A stretch of 64,000 nucleotides of DNA from Phascolarctos cinereus (GCF_002099425.1 NW_018343964.1:8968001-9032000), one strand, 5' to 3'. Counted from the first letter of the stretch, positions 43,446 to 54,055 are shown. Program-made: numbers and translations. Notes: generated by a model not told the origin, from the sequence alone.

Positions 43446-44130
43446 CTAAGAACCCAGGCTGGCCAAACTTTATTCCCTTGCTAGCTCTGTTTCTGACTTT
43501 CTGGTCTTTCCCACTATACCTCAACTGCAGTCTCTCCCTGGAACTTCCCTCAGTGTCTGGAACCTCTTTACTCTAGACCAGGGGTGGGAAACCTGTGGCC
43601 TAAAGGCCATGTGTGGGCTTCTAGGTCCTTGGGTGGGGCCTTTTGACTAAGTCCAAGTTTTACAGAACAAAACCTTTTATTTAAGGGGATTTGTTCTGTG
43701 AAGTATGGATTCAGTCAAAGGGCTGCACTTGAGGACCTAGAGGACCACATATGGCCTCAAGGCTGAAGGTTCACCATCCTTTCCCTAGAACATCCATCTT
43801 ACTCTGTGGCCCTCTGACCCTAGAACATGTTTCTGTCATACCAGCACCCTACTCCTATTAATGAACTTCCCCCAAGGCCATTTAAAGGAGGAGCCCAGGC
43901 CCGCCAACCTTCATTCTTCTACCATCTCTACTCCTGACTTTCCAGACTTTGTTGAGATCCCACAGATACCTCCCACCCCCCTTTTCGCTTTCTTTTATGT
44001 GTTGTCTTCTCTCAGCAGAATATAAGTTCTTTGAATTCTGGACCCATCTTTTTTTTGAGGGAAGGGACTTGTATTTGTATCTCTGGCATGGTGCCTGGTG
44101 CATAGCAAGCTTTTAACAAACACTTGTTAC
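43446..44130 (+). mobile_element. Unassigned repeat with L2-like 3' end, broken by a hAT
   Basis: After the hAT element (43579-43782) come 'aaccttcattcttctaccat', 'cttttatgtgttgtcttctc' and the L2-like end 'ggtgcctggtgcatagcaag'. It is related to 23375-23592. I cannot name it. Confidence 0.45.
43579..43782 (-). mobile_element. Palindromic hAT element, copy 2
   Basis: Same family as 42871-43059 but in the other orientation: its centre read on the minus strand gives 'cagaacaaatccccttaaat'. Flanks 'ctctagac' and 'ccctagaa' match at 6 of 8 bases, an aged target duplication. Confidence 0.85.
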
Positions 44131-44215
44131 AAAATTATTATAAGGATCAAATGAGATAATGTATATAAAGTGATTTGCAGGCCTAGATACTGATGCAGCT
44201 GTTGTTGTTGTTGTT
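44131..44215 (+). mobile_element. MIR-like SINE, 3' end
   Basis: 'aaggatcaaatgagataatg' and 'aagtgatttgcaggcctaga' then (GTT)n. Confidence 0.65.
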
Positions 44216-44221
44216 ACACCT

Positions 44222-44372
44222 ATCTATTTATATTTTATCTCCCCCATTAGAATGGGAGCTCCTTGAGGAGAGACACTGGTCTTGCCTTTGTTTACATCCC
44301 CAGTGTTTAGCTTGGCACAGTTCCAGGCACATAGTAAGCTCTTGCTAAATTACTTTTTATTGACTGTAACCC
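44222..44372 (+). mobile_element. L2 LINE 3' end
   Basis: 'gggagctccttgaggagaga', 'catccccagtgtttagcttg', 'ggcacatagtaagctcttgc'. Confidence 0.8.
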
Positions 44373-44509
44373 CTCTACATCTGAGTAAATGATATGAATA
44401 AGTTTCAGTGGCCAATAAAATTAGTCATTTAAATGATGGGTGATTAACTTCTCCAAATTTTGGCTGGGTCTGGAACAATAAACACAGAGCTTGTTGCATG
44501 AGTCTGCAT

Positions 44510-44775
44510 GAATAATTAATAATAATAATAGCATCTAGCATATATAGGATTTACTGTATTCCTGACACCACGCTAAATGCTTTACAATTATAATCTGATT
44601 TGAGTTTCACATCAACCCTAGGGGGAAGGTGCTATTATTGTCTCCATTTCATAGATGAGGAATATGAGAAAAACAGAAGTTAGGTGACATGCCCAGAGTC
44701 AGAAAGCATGTAAGTGTAAGTATCTGAAGCTAGATTTGAATTCAAGACTTCCTGACTCCAGCCATTAGGCTTTAC
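44510..44775 (-). mobile_element. MIR-like SINE, full length
   Basis: Antisense: 'ttgagtttcacatcaaccct', 'catttcatagatgaggaata', 'gacatgcccagagtcagaaa', 'cttcctgactccagccatta'. Confidence 0.85.
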
Positions 44776-44779
44776 AGCT

Positions 44780-45490
44780 TGTTAGAACCTGCCAGAGCCT
44801 GCATTCTATCAGCCCAGCCCTCCACATTCTAGAATCACCCTCACCTCATGATGAAACATTGGAGGGCAATTACAGTAGATGTAGAGACTTGTAATAAAGA
44901 AAAACTGTCTATAACATGAAGACTATACCTTGTGCATGGGAGGCAAGTGAGAAATGAGCTGATGAAACTTTAACACCTACAGCTCTTGCTTGGCCAAGTT
45001 ACATCCGATAATAATAATTCTGCTGACACTGCTCACTTTCCACAGTCTTCTCTTATGTGTTAGTCCAAAGGGCATCTGAATTTAAAGAGGTCTTTGATGA
45101 GCTCCTAAGCAATGGCTTTTAAGCATATTTTCCTTGGAAGGAAAAAGAGAAAAGGAATAAGAAACTAAGGGTAACTAACAGCAGAAGTGTGCTAACCCAG
45201 TCAGTGTGTCTGCTATATGATTTCTGTATGAAGTCTTAAAAAAACAAAGCATGAAAGCAACAGGAATAGAAATAAGTAGGACTTAAAAATACTACACAAA
45301 ACTTGAGAACTGATGTCTAATTTCACAGTGGCTGAGTTCTCTGGGCAGAGGCAAATAAAGGAATTTTAAAACTTACTTCTACAAAATAAATGATCCAAGT
45401 GCTACTTTGGTCCAAGCTTATGAAATATTCTTTAAAGCAATACATCACTGATAAGGAATAAAAACTTTATTTGAAAAATTTTTTTTTCTG
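44780..45490. other. Sequence without recognised feature
   Basis: No repeat or gene recognised. Confidence 0.4.
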
Positions 45491-45499
45491 ATTTCCAAG

Positions 45500-45697
45500 C
45501 CAGGGAAGGCAGAAGATGTAGATAAGGAGGTAGAGCATTCCAGTTACGAGGAACAGTCAGTAAAAATGCCGAGAGTCAGGAGATGGATGTCTTTTTCAAG
45601 AAATAGCACAGTATTCCTGGACCTCAAAATATTTGGGAGTGTAAGATGTAAGAAGACTGGAAGTGGAGGAGGGGGGAGACTGCAGGTTATGAAATGC
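45500..45697 (-). mobile_element. L2 LINE, internal part
   Basis: Antisense L2: 'gtagagcattccagttacga', 'gagagtcaggagatggatgt', 'gtaagaagactggaagtgga', 'ggttatgaaatgctatgatt'. Confidence 0.65.
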
Positions 45698-45852
45698 TAT
45701 GATTTTTGTCTTGCATTGGACTTCAATGACTCTGGAAGAGAAAGCAAGGTTGACTACTTAGTAGAACTCTGTTTCACTTAAATCTAATTCACTAGCAAGT
45801 CAAAATATCACCCCATGATGTCACTGGTCCTCTTCAAAAACAAAGGATTAAC
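45698..45852 (+). mobile_element. Non-LTR retrotransposon 3' end, RTE-like
   Basis: 'ttaaatctaattcactagca', 'cacccatgatgtcactggt'-like sequence and the end 'cctcttcaaaaacaaaggat' with 'aacaa' recall an RTE-type 3' end seen in marsupials. The assignment is from memory and uncertain. Confidence 0.4.
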
Positions 45853-45854
45853 AA

Positions 45855-46932
45855 TATTTACTCACTGTGGTGGCATAGTGAGACCCTTCCAGACTACACT
45901 TAGAACCTCCAGCATCCTGAAATCTGGGTAAGGCAAGCAGCTGGAGATGGGAACAGCTCTGGGGACTGGTCACTATCTCTAACTGAACAAGAGTCACACC
46001 TCCCTCTACTCTACATCCCACTTTCTGCCCCATCCCAGGCACTAGCTGCCACTTCTATGGTAAGGCTCTAGCACTCCACTACACAAAGCTAGATAAACCC
46101 CTGGTTGAGTCTTCCTCCATGGTCCATGCTTTCTGCATTTATTATGGTCCCCTCACCCCCACCTCTGCCCCTGGATCTATGGATCTTTTCATAATATCTC
46201 ATTAGTACAGTGCTCTCTCCAGCTAAGCTAACTCTCTCCTGCTAGACACAGTTCCTGAAGTACACAGGTGCACCTGTGTATCCAATCTCAAACCAATCTC
46301 TCACACTAACTTGTATGTTGACAGTAGAACTATTCTCTAATTTTTTTTTCCCTATGTCTCATCTCCACCAATTAAATTGCAAATTCATGGGCAGGGTCTT
46401 TTACTTGTTCAGTATCATCCCATTTCTCCCCATACAGCACTGTGTTGAAAACACAGAAGGTACAGAAAGAATGCAGACTTGATGACTGAGTGGATTGAAG
46501 GCAGAATAATTTAGTAAAGATTGACCAGGCCAGCACTGAAATCAGGTAGGAATTCACAAAGCCTTAGATTTGTTGGAAGGCTTTAATCAACATACAAAAA
46601 AGAGTCTGAGAAAAGAATTCTCAGGCTTAACTGGGGTAGGCAGCCTGGAGACCAGCCATTCTTCTCTTTTTTTAAAACTATTATGAACATCTCAGCATAT
46701 GCATGACACTTCTGCTCTTGAATAAGTTGGTCTCTTATGATATGATGATTCAAGAAAAAAAAAGTCTTATTTATTCTTCTTAATCTAAATACAAATTTAA
46801 GATGCTGTTATGAAGCATTTGTGCAAACCTTAAAGCACTCTATCAAAATCAGATGTCCTCATTCTTTATTTTAAAACAAAATTTTCACAAAATCATTCAA
46901 ATATCTGATTATAACTAGGTTGCCAAACTTAT
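45855..46932. other. Sequence without recognised feature
   Basis: No repeat or gene recognised over about 1.1 kb. The frames at 45848-46042 and 46276-46482 match no known family. Confidence 0.4.
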
Positions 46933-46936
46933 CTAT

Positions 46937-47000
46937 CAATAAGTCATTCAACAGGCATTTCTGAAGTGCTTATCATGTGCCAGGCAGTACTGTGAGGGAT
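46937..47000 (-). mobile_element. L2 or MIR 3' terminus fragment
   Basis: 'gaagtgcttatcatgtgcca' is the antisense L2-type terminus; the rest is missing. Confidence 0.5.
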
Positions 47001-47004
47001 CTCA

Positions 47005-47158
47005 GTGTTCATCTAGCCCAACTGCCTCACTTTACAGTTAAGGAAACTAAGGCACAGAACGGTTAAGAGACTTGTCCAAGGTCACAATGACAAAGTTGGG
47101 ATTTGAATCCAGGTTGTTTGGCCAAGTTCCAAATCTATCCATTGTACCATGCTGCCTC
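47005..47158 (-). mobile_element. SINE-B
   Basis: 'gttcatctagcccaactgcc', 'gttaaggaaactaaggcaca', 'gacttgtccaaggtcacaat', 'tccattgtaccatgctgcct'. Confidence 0.8.
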
Positions 47159-47159
47159 C

Positions 47160-47503
47160 ATTAATTTCTATCCTTTTCTAAAATTTTCGCCAAAACTGCC
47201 TTCTCATTTCCAGAAGGAAAATATAGCATGTTTCTAAGTCTTTCTTATTGCCCCTGAAGCCAGTATGTAAAAACAGTATTAGTAAATTAATCAAACACCC
47301 TTTAAAATATATCCCAGAAAAAATAAACCAATTTGCTAGTATTCTAGGCCAAAAAGAAAAGGGAAACCTAACAGAATGTAGTGAGCCTAAAATATTTTCC
47401 TTATTCAATGAGCCCTCCCCATCCCGTGCAGAATATTTAAGTTCATCATCTGGAAAGATAAGGTTTTTAAATGCTATAGAACAACTAACACACTTGCCAG
47501 GGT
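47160..47503. other. Sequence without recognised feature
   Basis: No repeat or gene recognised. Confidence 0.4.
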
Positions 47504-47505
47504 TC

Positions 47506-47936
47506 TGTAGGTAGCCAAGAAAACTGAAGCAACTCCATTTTGTCTGTAGTTCCTTTATCTAGTCTCTGACCCTCTTTGTATTGCAGCCCACCCTTTTTCC
47601 ACTTTCCTTTCTGTTCAAACAGCAAGTATTTAGACCAGTCCCATCTATTAGGATGGGGTGGCTTATGAGAAACAGCTGACCCAAAAAGGCCTTCCTGTTA
47701 CACCCACCCCCAATCTTATCCCTACTTCTACCGGCAGCAACAAGATCTGTCCAAACAAGAGGCTCCCGTACTCAATTTACCTCCTGCCTAATTGAAATCT
47801 ATATAAGCCTTGTCCTTTTGTTCCTTCAGGGAAGGTTAGGGGGCTCCCTTGCTGGAAAACTCAACAAAACCTAGTTGGTTCCTAAATTTTATGGTTCTGG
47901 TATCAGTTTGTTCCAGCACTGACAATTTTACCCACA
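47506..47936 (+). mobile_element. Candidate solo LTR of an endogenous retrovirus (fossil)
   Basis: About 430 bp that begins TG and ends CA, with 'gaagcaactccattttgtct' near the start, a TATA-like 'tctatataagcc' about two thirds in and a T-rich downstream part. No internal region, primer-binding site or second LTR is seen. A flanking target repeat was not found. Likely an old solo LTR of gammaretrovirus-like type; the borders are approximate. Confidence 0.5.
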
Positions 47937-47989
47937 GTATCAATTACGATCCCTAGCCAAAAAAAAAACTGCATAGTTTTATACACTGT

Positions 47990-48250
47990 GATCCTTACTT
48001 GCCATACTTCAAGTTTCTCCAGTGCTCTTTGCTCACGGTTTCCAAAGTGATATTCCTAAAACATAGGCCTCATTATATCATTCTCCTGTTCAAGAGACTC
48101 CAGGAGCTCCCTGTTAGCCTCTAAGATAAAACACAAGTGCCTCTATTTAGCATTCAAAACCTGGCTTTAACCTGGCCTAGGTAAACTTCTAGGCTAATTT
48201 CTAAGCTAGCCAATTTCAAGGCTAATTACTCATTAATTCTCTTTCATAAG
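47990..48250 (+). mobile_element. L2 LINE, part 1
   Basis: Sense L2: 'aagtgatattcctaaaacat', 'aggagctccctgttagcctc', 'agcattcaaaacctggcttt'. It is broken by the BovB and SINE block and resumes at about 49710. Confidence 0.7.
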
Positions 48251-48251
48251 A

Positions 48252-49498
48252 TCTATTGTTGTTGTCGTTCAGTCATTCAGTAGTGTCCAACTCTTCATGA
48301 GCCCATGGACCACAGCACACCAGGCCCTTCCATCCTCCACTAACTCCCGAAGTCTGTCCAAGCTCACATTAGTTCTTTCCATGACACTATCTGTCCATCT
48401 CACCCTCTGCTGTCCCCTTTTCCTTTTGCCTTCAATCTTTCCCAACATCAGGGTCTTTTCCAATGAATCTCCCTTTCTCATTGTGTGGCCAAAGTATTTA
48501 AGTATTCAGTATTTGATCTTCCAGTGAATAGCCTATATTAATTTAAGTATTGATCTGATTTGATCTCCTTGCTGTTCAAGGGATTCTCAAAAGTCTTCTC
48601 CAGCACCACAATTCCAAAGTGTTCATTTTGTGGCACTCAGCATTCCTTACAATCCAACTCTCACAGCCATATAGCGCTACTGGAAAAACCATAGCTTTGT
48701 TTTTCCATGACTATGGACCTCTGTCAGCAAGGTGATATTTCTGCTTTTTAATATGCTGTACAGATTTGCCATAGGTTTCCTTCCAAGGAACAAATGTCTA
48801 TTAATTTCATGGCTGCAGACACTGTCTTCAGGGATCTTTGAGCACAAGAATATAAAATCTGACACTACTTCGATTTCTTCTACCTCTATTTGCCAGGAAG
48901 TGATGGGACCAGTTGCCATGATCTTTGGTTTTCTAATGTTAAACTTCAAGTCAGGTTTCATATTCTCTTCTTTTACTCCCATCAAGAGGTTTCTTAATTC
49001 TTCTTTACTTTCTGCCATCAGAGTAGTAACATCTGCATATCTGAGATTGTTGACATTTCTCCACGAAAAGCCTTATTGTACTTTTCCAATTTTAAAACAA
49101 TTAGTTGTTCCATGTTTGTTTCTAACTATTGCCTCTTGGCCTGCATACAGGTTTCTCGGGAGATATGTAAGATGGTCTAGTACTCCTCTCTCTTTGAGGA
49201 CTTGCCACATTTTATTGTGATCCACACAGTCACAGGCTGTAGTGTAGTCAATGAAGCAGAAGTAGATACTGTTCTGGACTCCCTTGCTTTCTCCATAATC
49301 CAGCAAATGTTGGCAGTTTGGTCTCTAGTTCCTCTGCCTCTTTGAAAACCAGCCTGCTGTTCTGGTAATTCTTAGTTCTTATACTGCTGAAGCCTAGCTT
49401 GCCGAATCTCAAGCATAACCTTGCTGTTCTATGAAACGAGTGCAACTGTTCAGTAATTTAGGCATTCTTTAGCATTGCTCTTCTTTAGAACTGGAACA
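48252..49498 (-). mobile_element. BovB-like RTE LINE, 5'-truncated
   Basis: Minus strand. Translated pieces match BovB reverse transcriptase and C-terminus: 'YFCFIDYTTACDCVDHNKMW' and 'LYAGQEAIVRNKHGTTNCFK' (49073-49306), 'MATGPITSWQIEVEEIEVVS' and 'LGRKPMANLYSILKSRNITL' (48677-49018), 'GDSLEKTLMLGKIEGKRKRG' (48269-48481). The RT motif Y-x-D-D lies in the missing or decayed part. The 3' end (48254-48300) is GTT-rich. The frame is broken and the copy inactive. Confidence 0.92.
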
Positions 49499-49499
49499 C

Positions 49500-49705
49500 T
49501 ACATGACCCCAAGAATTCTGTCCAGGGAGTTTTCTTGGCAAAGACATTGGAGTGTTTTGTCCCATTTTACAGATTAGGACCTGAGGCAAACAGGAGTTAA
49601 GTGATTTGCCCAGGGTTACCCAGCTAGTAAGCATCTGAGGCCGAATTTGACCTCAGGTTTTCCGGACTCCAGGCCCAGTGCTCTATCTACTGTACCATCC
49701 AGCTG
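49500..49705 (-). mobile_element. Mar-type SINE abutting BovB
   Basis: Antisense: 'gttttcttggcaaagacatt', 'gattaggacctgaggcaaac', 'gatttgcccagggttaccca', head 'ctgtaccatccagctgcccc'. The first part of its RTE tail is missing where the BovB copy joins. Confidence 0.85.
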
Positions 49706-49709
49706 CCCC

Positions 49710-50095
49710 CACACACCTAAAGTAAAGCTAAAATAGCCTCTGGCTATTCTTCAGACACAGTATTCCATCTCTTATCTCCACATTTTTATACATGCCTGGG
49801 AGGCATTTCTGCCTCGCCTCTGGCTCTTAGAATTCTTAAGCTGCCTTCAAATCTCAATTCAAAGGCATCTCCTACATAAAAGTCCTTTTCCTGATTCCCA
49901 GCTACTCTTCTCAGTAGTTTCCACTTCCCTAGTATAATTGCCTGGTATTTACTTTGTGCATATTTTATAAATATTTATACATTTGTAAATTGCTTTCCCC
50001 CACAGAATGTAAGTCTCCTGAGGACAGATAACTATCTCCAATCCTGAGTACATTTCCTGCCACATAGTAAGTACTTCATAAATGCTGATTGATTG
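49710..50095 (+). mobile_element. L2 LINE, part 2
   Basis: Resumes the L2 of 47990: 'ttcagacacagtattccatc', 'ctgccttcaaatctcaattc', 'aatgtaagtctcctgaggac', 'ccacatagtaagtacttcat'. Confidence 0.8.
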
Positions 50096-50163
50096 AGGTG
50101 GGAAGCTGCCAAATCCCTTAAGAGGATCAAGTAAAAACTTTTATTTAGAAATATGCATATTTC

Positions 50164-50193
50164 CACTTAACCCCAATTGCCTAAAAAAACAAA
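50164..50193 (+). mobile_element. 30-bp SINE remnant with 19-bp target duplication
   Basis: Only 'cacttaaccccaattgcct' plus an A-rich tail of an A-tailed SINE is present. 'ttagaaatatgcatatttc' (50145-50163) is repeated at 50194-50212 with one change. This is an extreme 5' truncation at insertion. Confidence 0.9.
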
Positions 50194-50214
50194 TTAGAAA
50201 TATACATATTTCAA

Positions 50215-50898
50215 TGAAATAACATCTTTAATAAAAGAGGAGCACAACAAAAAGGACTGTTCTTAAGAAAGTCAATGGGACAGACCACTGTTTGAATTTA
50301 TGGATTCATCCTTTTGAGAATCTGTTTCTATTGGATATTAGCTAATGGTTTAGTGGCTATAGGTCTTATTTTAGAATAGTACTCTGTAATTCATCCTCAT
50401 TTTTAATTAGTATGTCAATTGTCTTGAAGGAAGTAATTGAATGCATTTTTTATCACACAGGTCCATATTCAGGATTTTCTTTAGTGAATGGCTTCCACAA
50501 AAATAAAGTATGAGTTGATGCAAGCCTGGAACCTCAACGTGGCACACTTATAAACATCACCAAGAATCCTTACTGTCATACTAAGTTAGCAGAGATGACA
50601 TAAGCCTTAGCAGCCCTGGGGATGGATTAACTTCCTAGACTCCAGTATTTAGCTCAACATACAAAACCCAAGATGCCATATTTGCAAAATTACTGCCCCC
50701 AACTTCTTTGGAAAGGATGTTTTTAGGGCATTTATTTTAAAAACTGTCACACAGGATAACAGGCAAGGTTGGCATTTTGTTCTACTGGGATTAAGATTAT
50801 ATCCACCATGAGTGTAATTTTTAAAAATCAAACACATATAGGATGATATAATCCACAGATTTCTATCTCCCATTGGCTTTCCTTTCTTATTGCTCTTT
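50215..50898. other. Sequence without recognised feature
   Basis: No repeat or gene recognised. The minus frame at 50649-51041 runs into the SINE. Confidence 0.4.
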
Positions 50899-50916
50899 CC
50901 CAAATGACTTGGCTTG

Positions 50917-51073
50917 GGGCAGCTAGGTGGCACAGTAGATAAAGAACTGGCCCTGAAGTCAGGAAGACCTGAGTTCAAATCCCACCCCAGACACATAACA
51001 CTTATTAGCTGTGTGACCCTGGGCAAGTCACTTAACCCCATTGCCTAGCCCAAAAGCCCCAAAACAAAACAAA
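50917..51073 (+). mobile_element. A-tailed SINE with 17-bp target duplication
   Basis: 'gggcagctaggtggcacagt' to 'caagtcacttaaccccattg' and an A/C-rich tail. 'ccaaatgacttggcttg' at 50900-50916 and 51074-51090 is a perfect direct repeat. Confidence 0.96.
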
Positions 51074-51090
51074 CCAAATGACTTGGCTTG

Positions 51091-51655
51091 ATTCTTTTCA
51101 TCCTCAGTTTCACTAATTGTGGATATTGCCTGAGACTCTGTCCTCATCCTTCCCCTCATTACATTCATTTCCCTGATGAACTATTCTGCTGCCATGGACT
51201 CAATGATCACTTCACAAGTAGAGTAAGGTACAGATGAAGCCCTAACCTCTCTCCTTATCTCAAATCCAGGATTTTTACTCCACTTCAAGTGCAACCTGGT
51301 TAAAATATCCCCTGCCATCACCAAATAACCTTCTCAATTATCCCAATTATCCTATTCAGAGGCCCCACTATTCTTCTAGCATCTCAGACAAGAAAACTTA
51401 TAGTTAGCTTGGACTCTTCTCTTTCTTCTACCCTTTTTTAAAATGTGTCACCAAGGCCCTGTCATTTCTTCCTGCAAAACATTTCCTACACTAGGCCTCA
51501 TCATTTCTCATCATTCCTACTACTAGATGTTCTACTGCAGAGACCCTCATTACCTCACTACAGATTATAACAGCTGGTTTCCCTGTCCCTAGACCAAAAC
51601 TTAAAGACTTAGTTGCTTGTCTTTATTTCTAAAACTCTGAAATTTCCTCAGTCAT
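51091..51655 (+). mobile_element. L2 LINE, internal part
   Basis: Sense L2 by order of motifs: 'tagcttggactcttctcttt', 'caccaaggccctgtcatttc', 'gagaccctcattacctcact'. Diverged. Confidence 0.6.
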
Positions 51656-51955
51656 CTTTTTATTCTTGTCTTTAGGATAAGAAGAAATGTGAACCTGGAT
51701 ATTTAGGAAGGTATAGGGAAGGGGGGAGGGTATGGAGACTGAGATTGGTAAAAGTGAGAACATTTTTATATTAATCACAAGTATAAAACATCGGATCTCC
51801 AATAGAGCTATCTAATCTAGATTTTATCTTCTAGTCTGGATTTTGTTGATTCCCTACTAGTGAATTTAACTTGACTGATTCCCTATCAACAAGGAACCAT
51901 ACTGAGGTTAGCAGACAGTTCATCTTTCACTTCCTTCATTTTACAATTAAAATGT
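51656..51955. other. Sequence without recognised feature
   Basis: No repeat or gene recognised. Confidence 0.4.
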
Positions 51956-51959
51956 TTTT

Positions 51960-52660
51960 TTAACTTTAAAAAATCTTTCATTTTAAGAAAAAGAAAGCCC
52001 TTGTAATAAATGTGCATAGTCAAGCAAAACAAGATCTCACATTAGTCAAATACAATATATATGTGTATATAAATATATATACACACACATACATATACAC
52101 ATACAGACACACACACATATACACAAATACAGACGTTGTATGTTCATGTATATATACATGTATCTATAGATGTGTACATACTGTATATGTATATATAAAC
52201 ATATATAAATGAACAGAGAAATACATATATATTACAGGGTCTATAAATATAAAAGTGTATATCTAGACATAGGTCCAGAAATAGGTATGTATGTATGTAT
52301 AAATACATTGGATATTTCTGTAAATAAGTCCATCGCCACTGTCAGGAGGTAGGTGGCATACTTCATCACTCACTGGTTGGTCATTGTGCTAATATGAGTC
52401 CTTAAGTCTTTCAAAATTGTTTTTCTTTATAAGGTTGTTTAATTGTATAAATCGTTCTCCTGTTCTGCTCACTTCACTCTGAATCAATTTATATAAGTCT
52501 TCCCAGGTTTCTCTGAAATCACCCCTTTTAAATAATTCCTTACTTATAATACAATAGTATTACATGACAATCATATGCCATATTCATTCAGCCATTCCTC
52601 AACTGATGAGCAGCTCCTTAGTTATCAGTTTTTTGCTACCCTTTCATTTCCTTTGACACA
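51960..52660 (-). mobile_element. L1 3' UTR and ORF2 end, antisense
   Basis: Runs parallel to 59400-59830: 'ctgctcacttcactctgaat', 'ttcccaggtttctctgaaat', 'acatgacaatcatatgccat', 'cagccattcctcaactgatg'. A TATA/CA repeat lies inside. Confidence 0.75.
52055..52260 (+). repeat. TATA/CA-rich microsatellite
   Basis: (CA)n, (TATA)n and (TATG)n mixture inside the L1 UTR. The + frame at 52012-52212 is an artefact of it. Confidence 0.9.
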
Positions 52661-52661
52661 A

Positions 52662-53218
52662 TCTCTCATTTAGTAGAATACACTGCCAGCTGGAAGGAGA
52701 CAGGAGGAAGATTTCAGACAAGCAGCAAATCCTCAATCTGAAAATCAAATCTCAGAATGAAAGCTCTTGGGGGTCTGGCGATGTGGGGTTTTAGTTTTTT
52801 GGGTTTTTTTTGAAGGGAAGTATTCAGCAGTTATCTCTCTCAGAGCCAGATAAAGTAAAAACAAAAAACAAAAAACTTAGCTAACCACCAAGAGTAAAAA
52901 AGCTCTGAGAAATTTTGTGAATGATGCTTTTCAAAACAAGTGAATTCACTCTATCATTTTCACCTAACACTTTCCTCTGAAAGCAATCCTGAGTGGTAAA
53001 AGGTAACACTCATCTACTCTCCACTGTTGTAAGTAAAATGCCTTTAAATAACTGAGCATTATTGAAGTTCCCTTAACCTCCAATATTTCTAGTTAATAAA
53101 GCAAAGAATTTTTATACAAGTCAGAGTGTAGGACATACACAAATATGAAGCCCTTTTTTTTCCTCTCAAACATCTATTATCCTTAAATAATTTTGCCACT
53201 TGCATTACGGGAAATACC
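52662..53218. other. Sequence without recognised feature
   Basis: No repeat or gene recognised. Confidence 0.4.
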
Positions 53219-53219
53219 A

Positions 53220-53335
53220 CAGGAAAGTGGATAAAACATCAGGAAGACCTGTGTCTAAGACCTTCCTCTGATACATACTGTGCTGTGTGACCCTGCCAAC
53301 TTTCTTAACTTCCCCAGTGCCCTAGGGCCATTCTC
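53220..53335 (+). mobile_element. Worn CORE-SINE
   Basis: 'acatcaggaagacctgtgtc', 'ctgtgctgtgtgaccctgcc'. Confidence 0.65.
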
Positions 53336-53337
53336 TA

Positions 53338-53922
53338 AGACTTATATGTGTTATCAGTGAGATGCCAATCTTCACTGATACAGTTTCTTCACTGGGAGCT
53401 CCTATATTGATGAAATCACAGGTACAGAGAGAGGGAGGTGGGTAGAGAGGAGAAGGGACTGGATAGTTATCCATTTTTAAAAACCACTTAAAGTCCATAT
53501 CTTTACTTTCGAGTACAAGAAAGCAGGTCCAACTGACCCAAACCTCTCAGCACTTTCATCTTCACAAATAACTTTGTAACCATCTGTTCCTCTTGAAACC
53601 ACAAAACTCCCGAATTCTATTTCCTGAAAACCAGCTTCATTCTGCATCCCTTGGGGGATACCAACCACATAATTCTCTGAAGATGGAATGTCTACTTTTA
53701 GTCTAATCTAAACATTTGTTTAATAAGCATTTTCATGCAGAAAATATTAAAGCATTTGCCCTCTTAAGAGGTCAAGATTTAAAACAGATGTTGAGTATAA
53801 AACTTCCCTGAGCTGTTATAAACAGCTTTGTGCCACCTACTAAGCATTTTGATTAATTTAAGGGAAAAAATGACAGTGGCAAATGGTAAAAAATGGAATG
53901 GACTGAGAGAATCAGAAAACAT
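53338..53922. other. Sequence without recognised feature
   Basis: No repeat or gene recognised. The minus frame at 53477-53668 has no known domain. Confidence 0.4.
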
Positions 53923-53924
53923 TT

Positions 53925-54055
53925 CATTGTCAGATGCCACTCACTATTTGTGAGAAACTGAGTAGGTCACTTCAACTCAACATTATTTTCATCTGTAAAA
54001 TGAAGATATTGGCCTGGCTATCCTCTGAGGTTCCTTCTAGAGATTTATAATCTCT
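53925..54055 (+). mobile_element. SINE-B
   Basis: 'tattttcatctgtaaaatga', 'ctatcctctgaggttccttc'. Confidence 0.7.
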
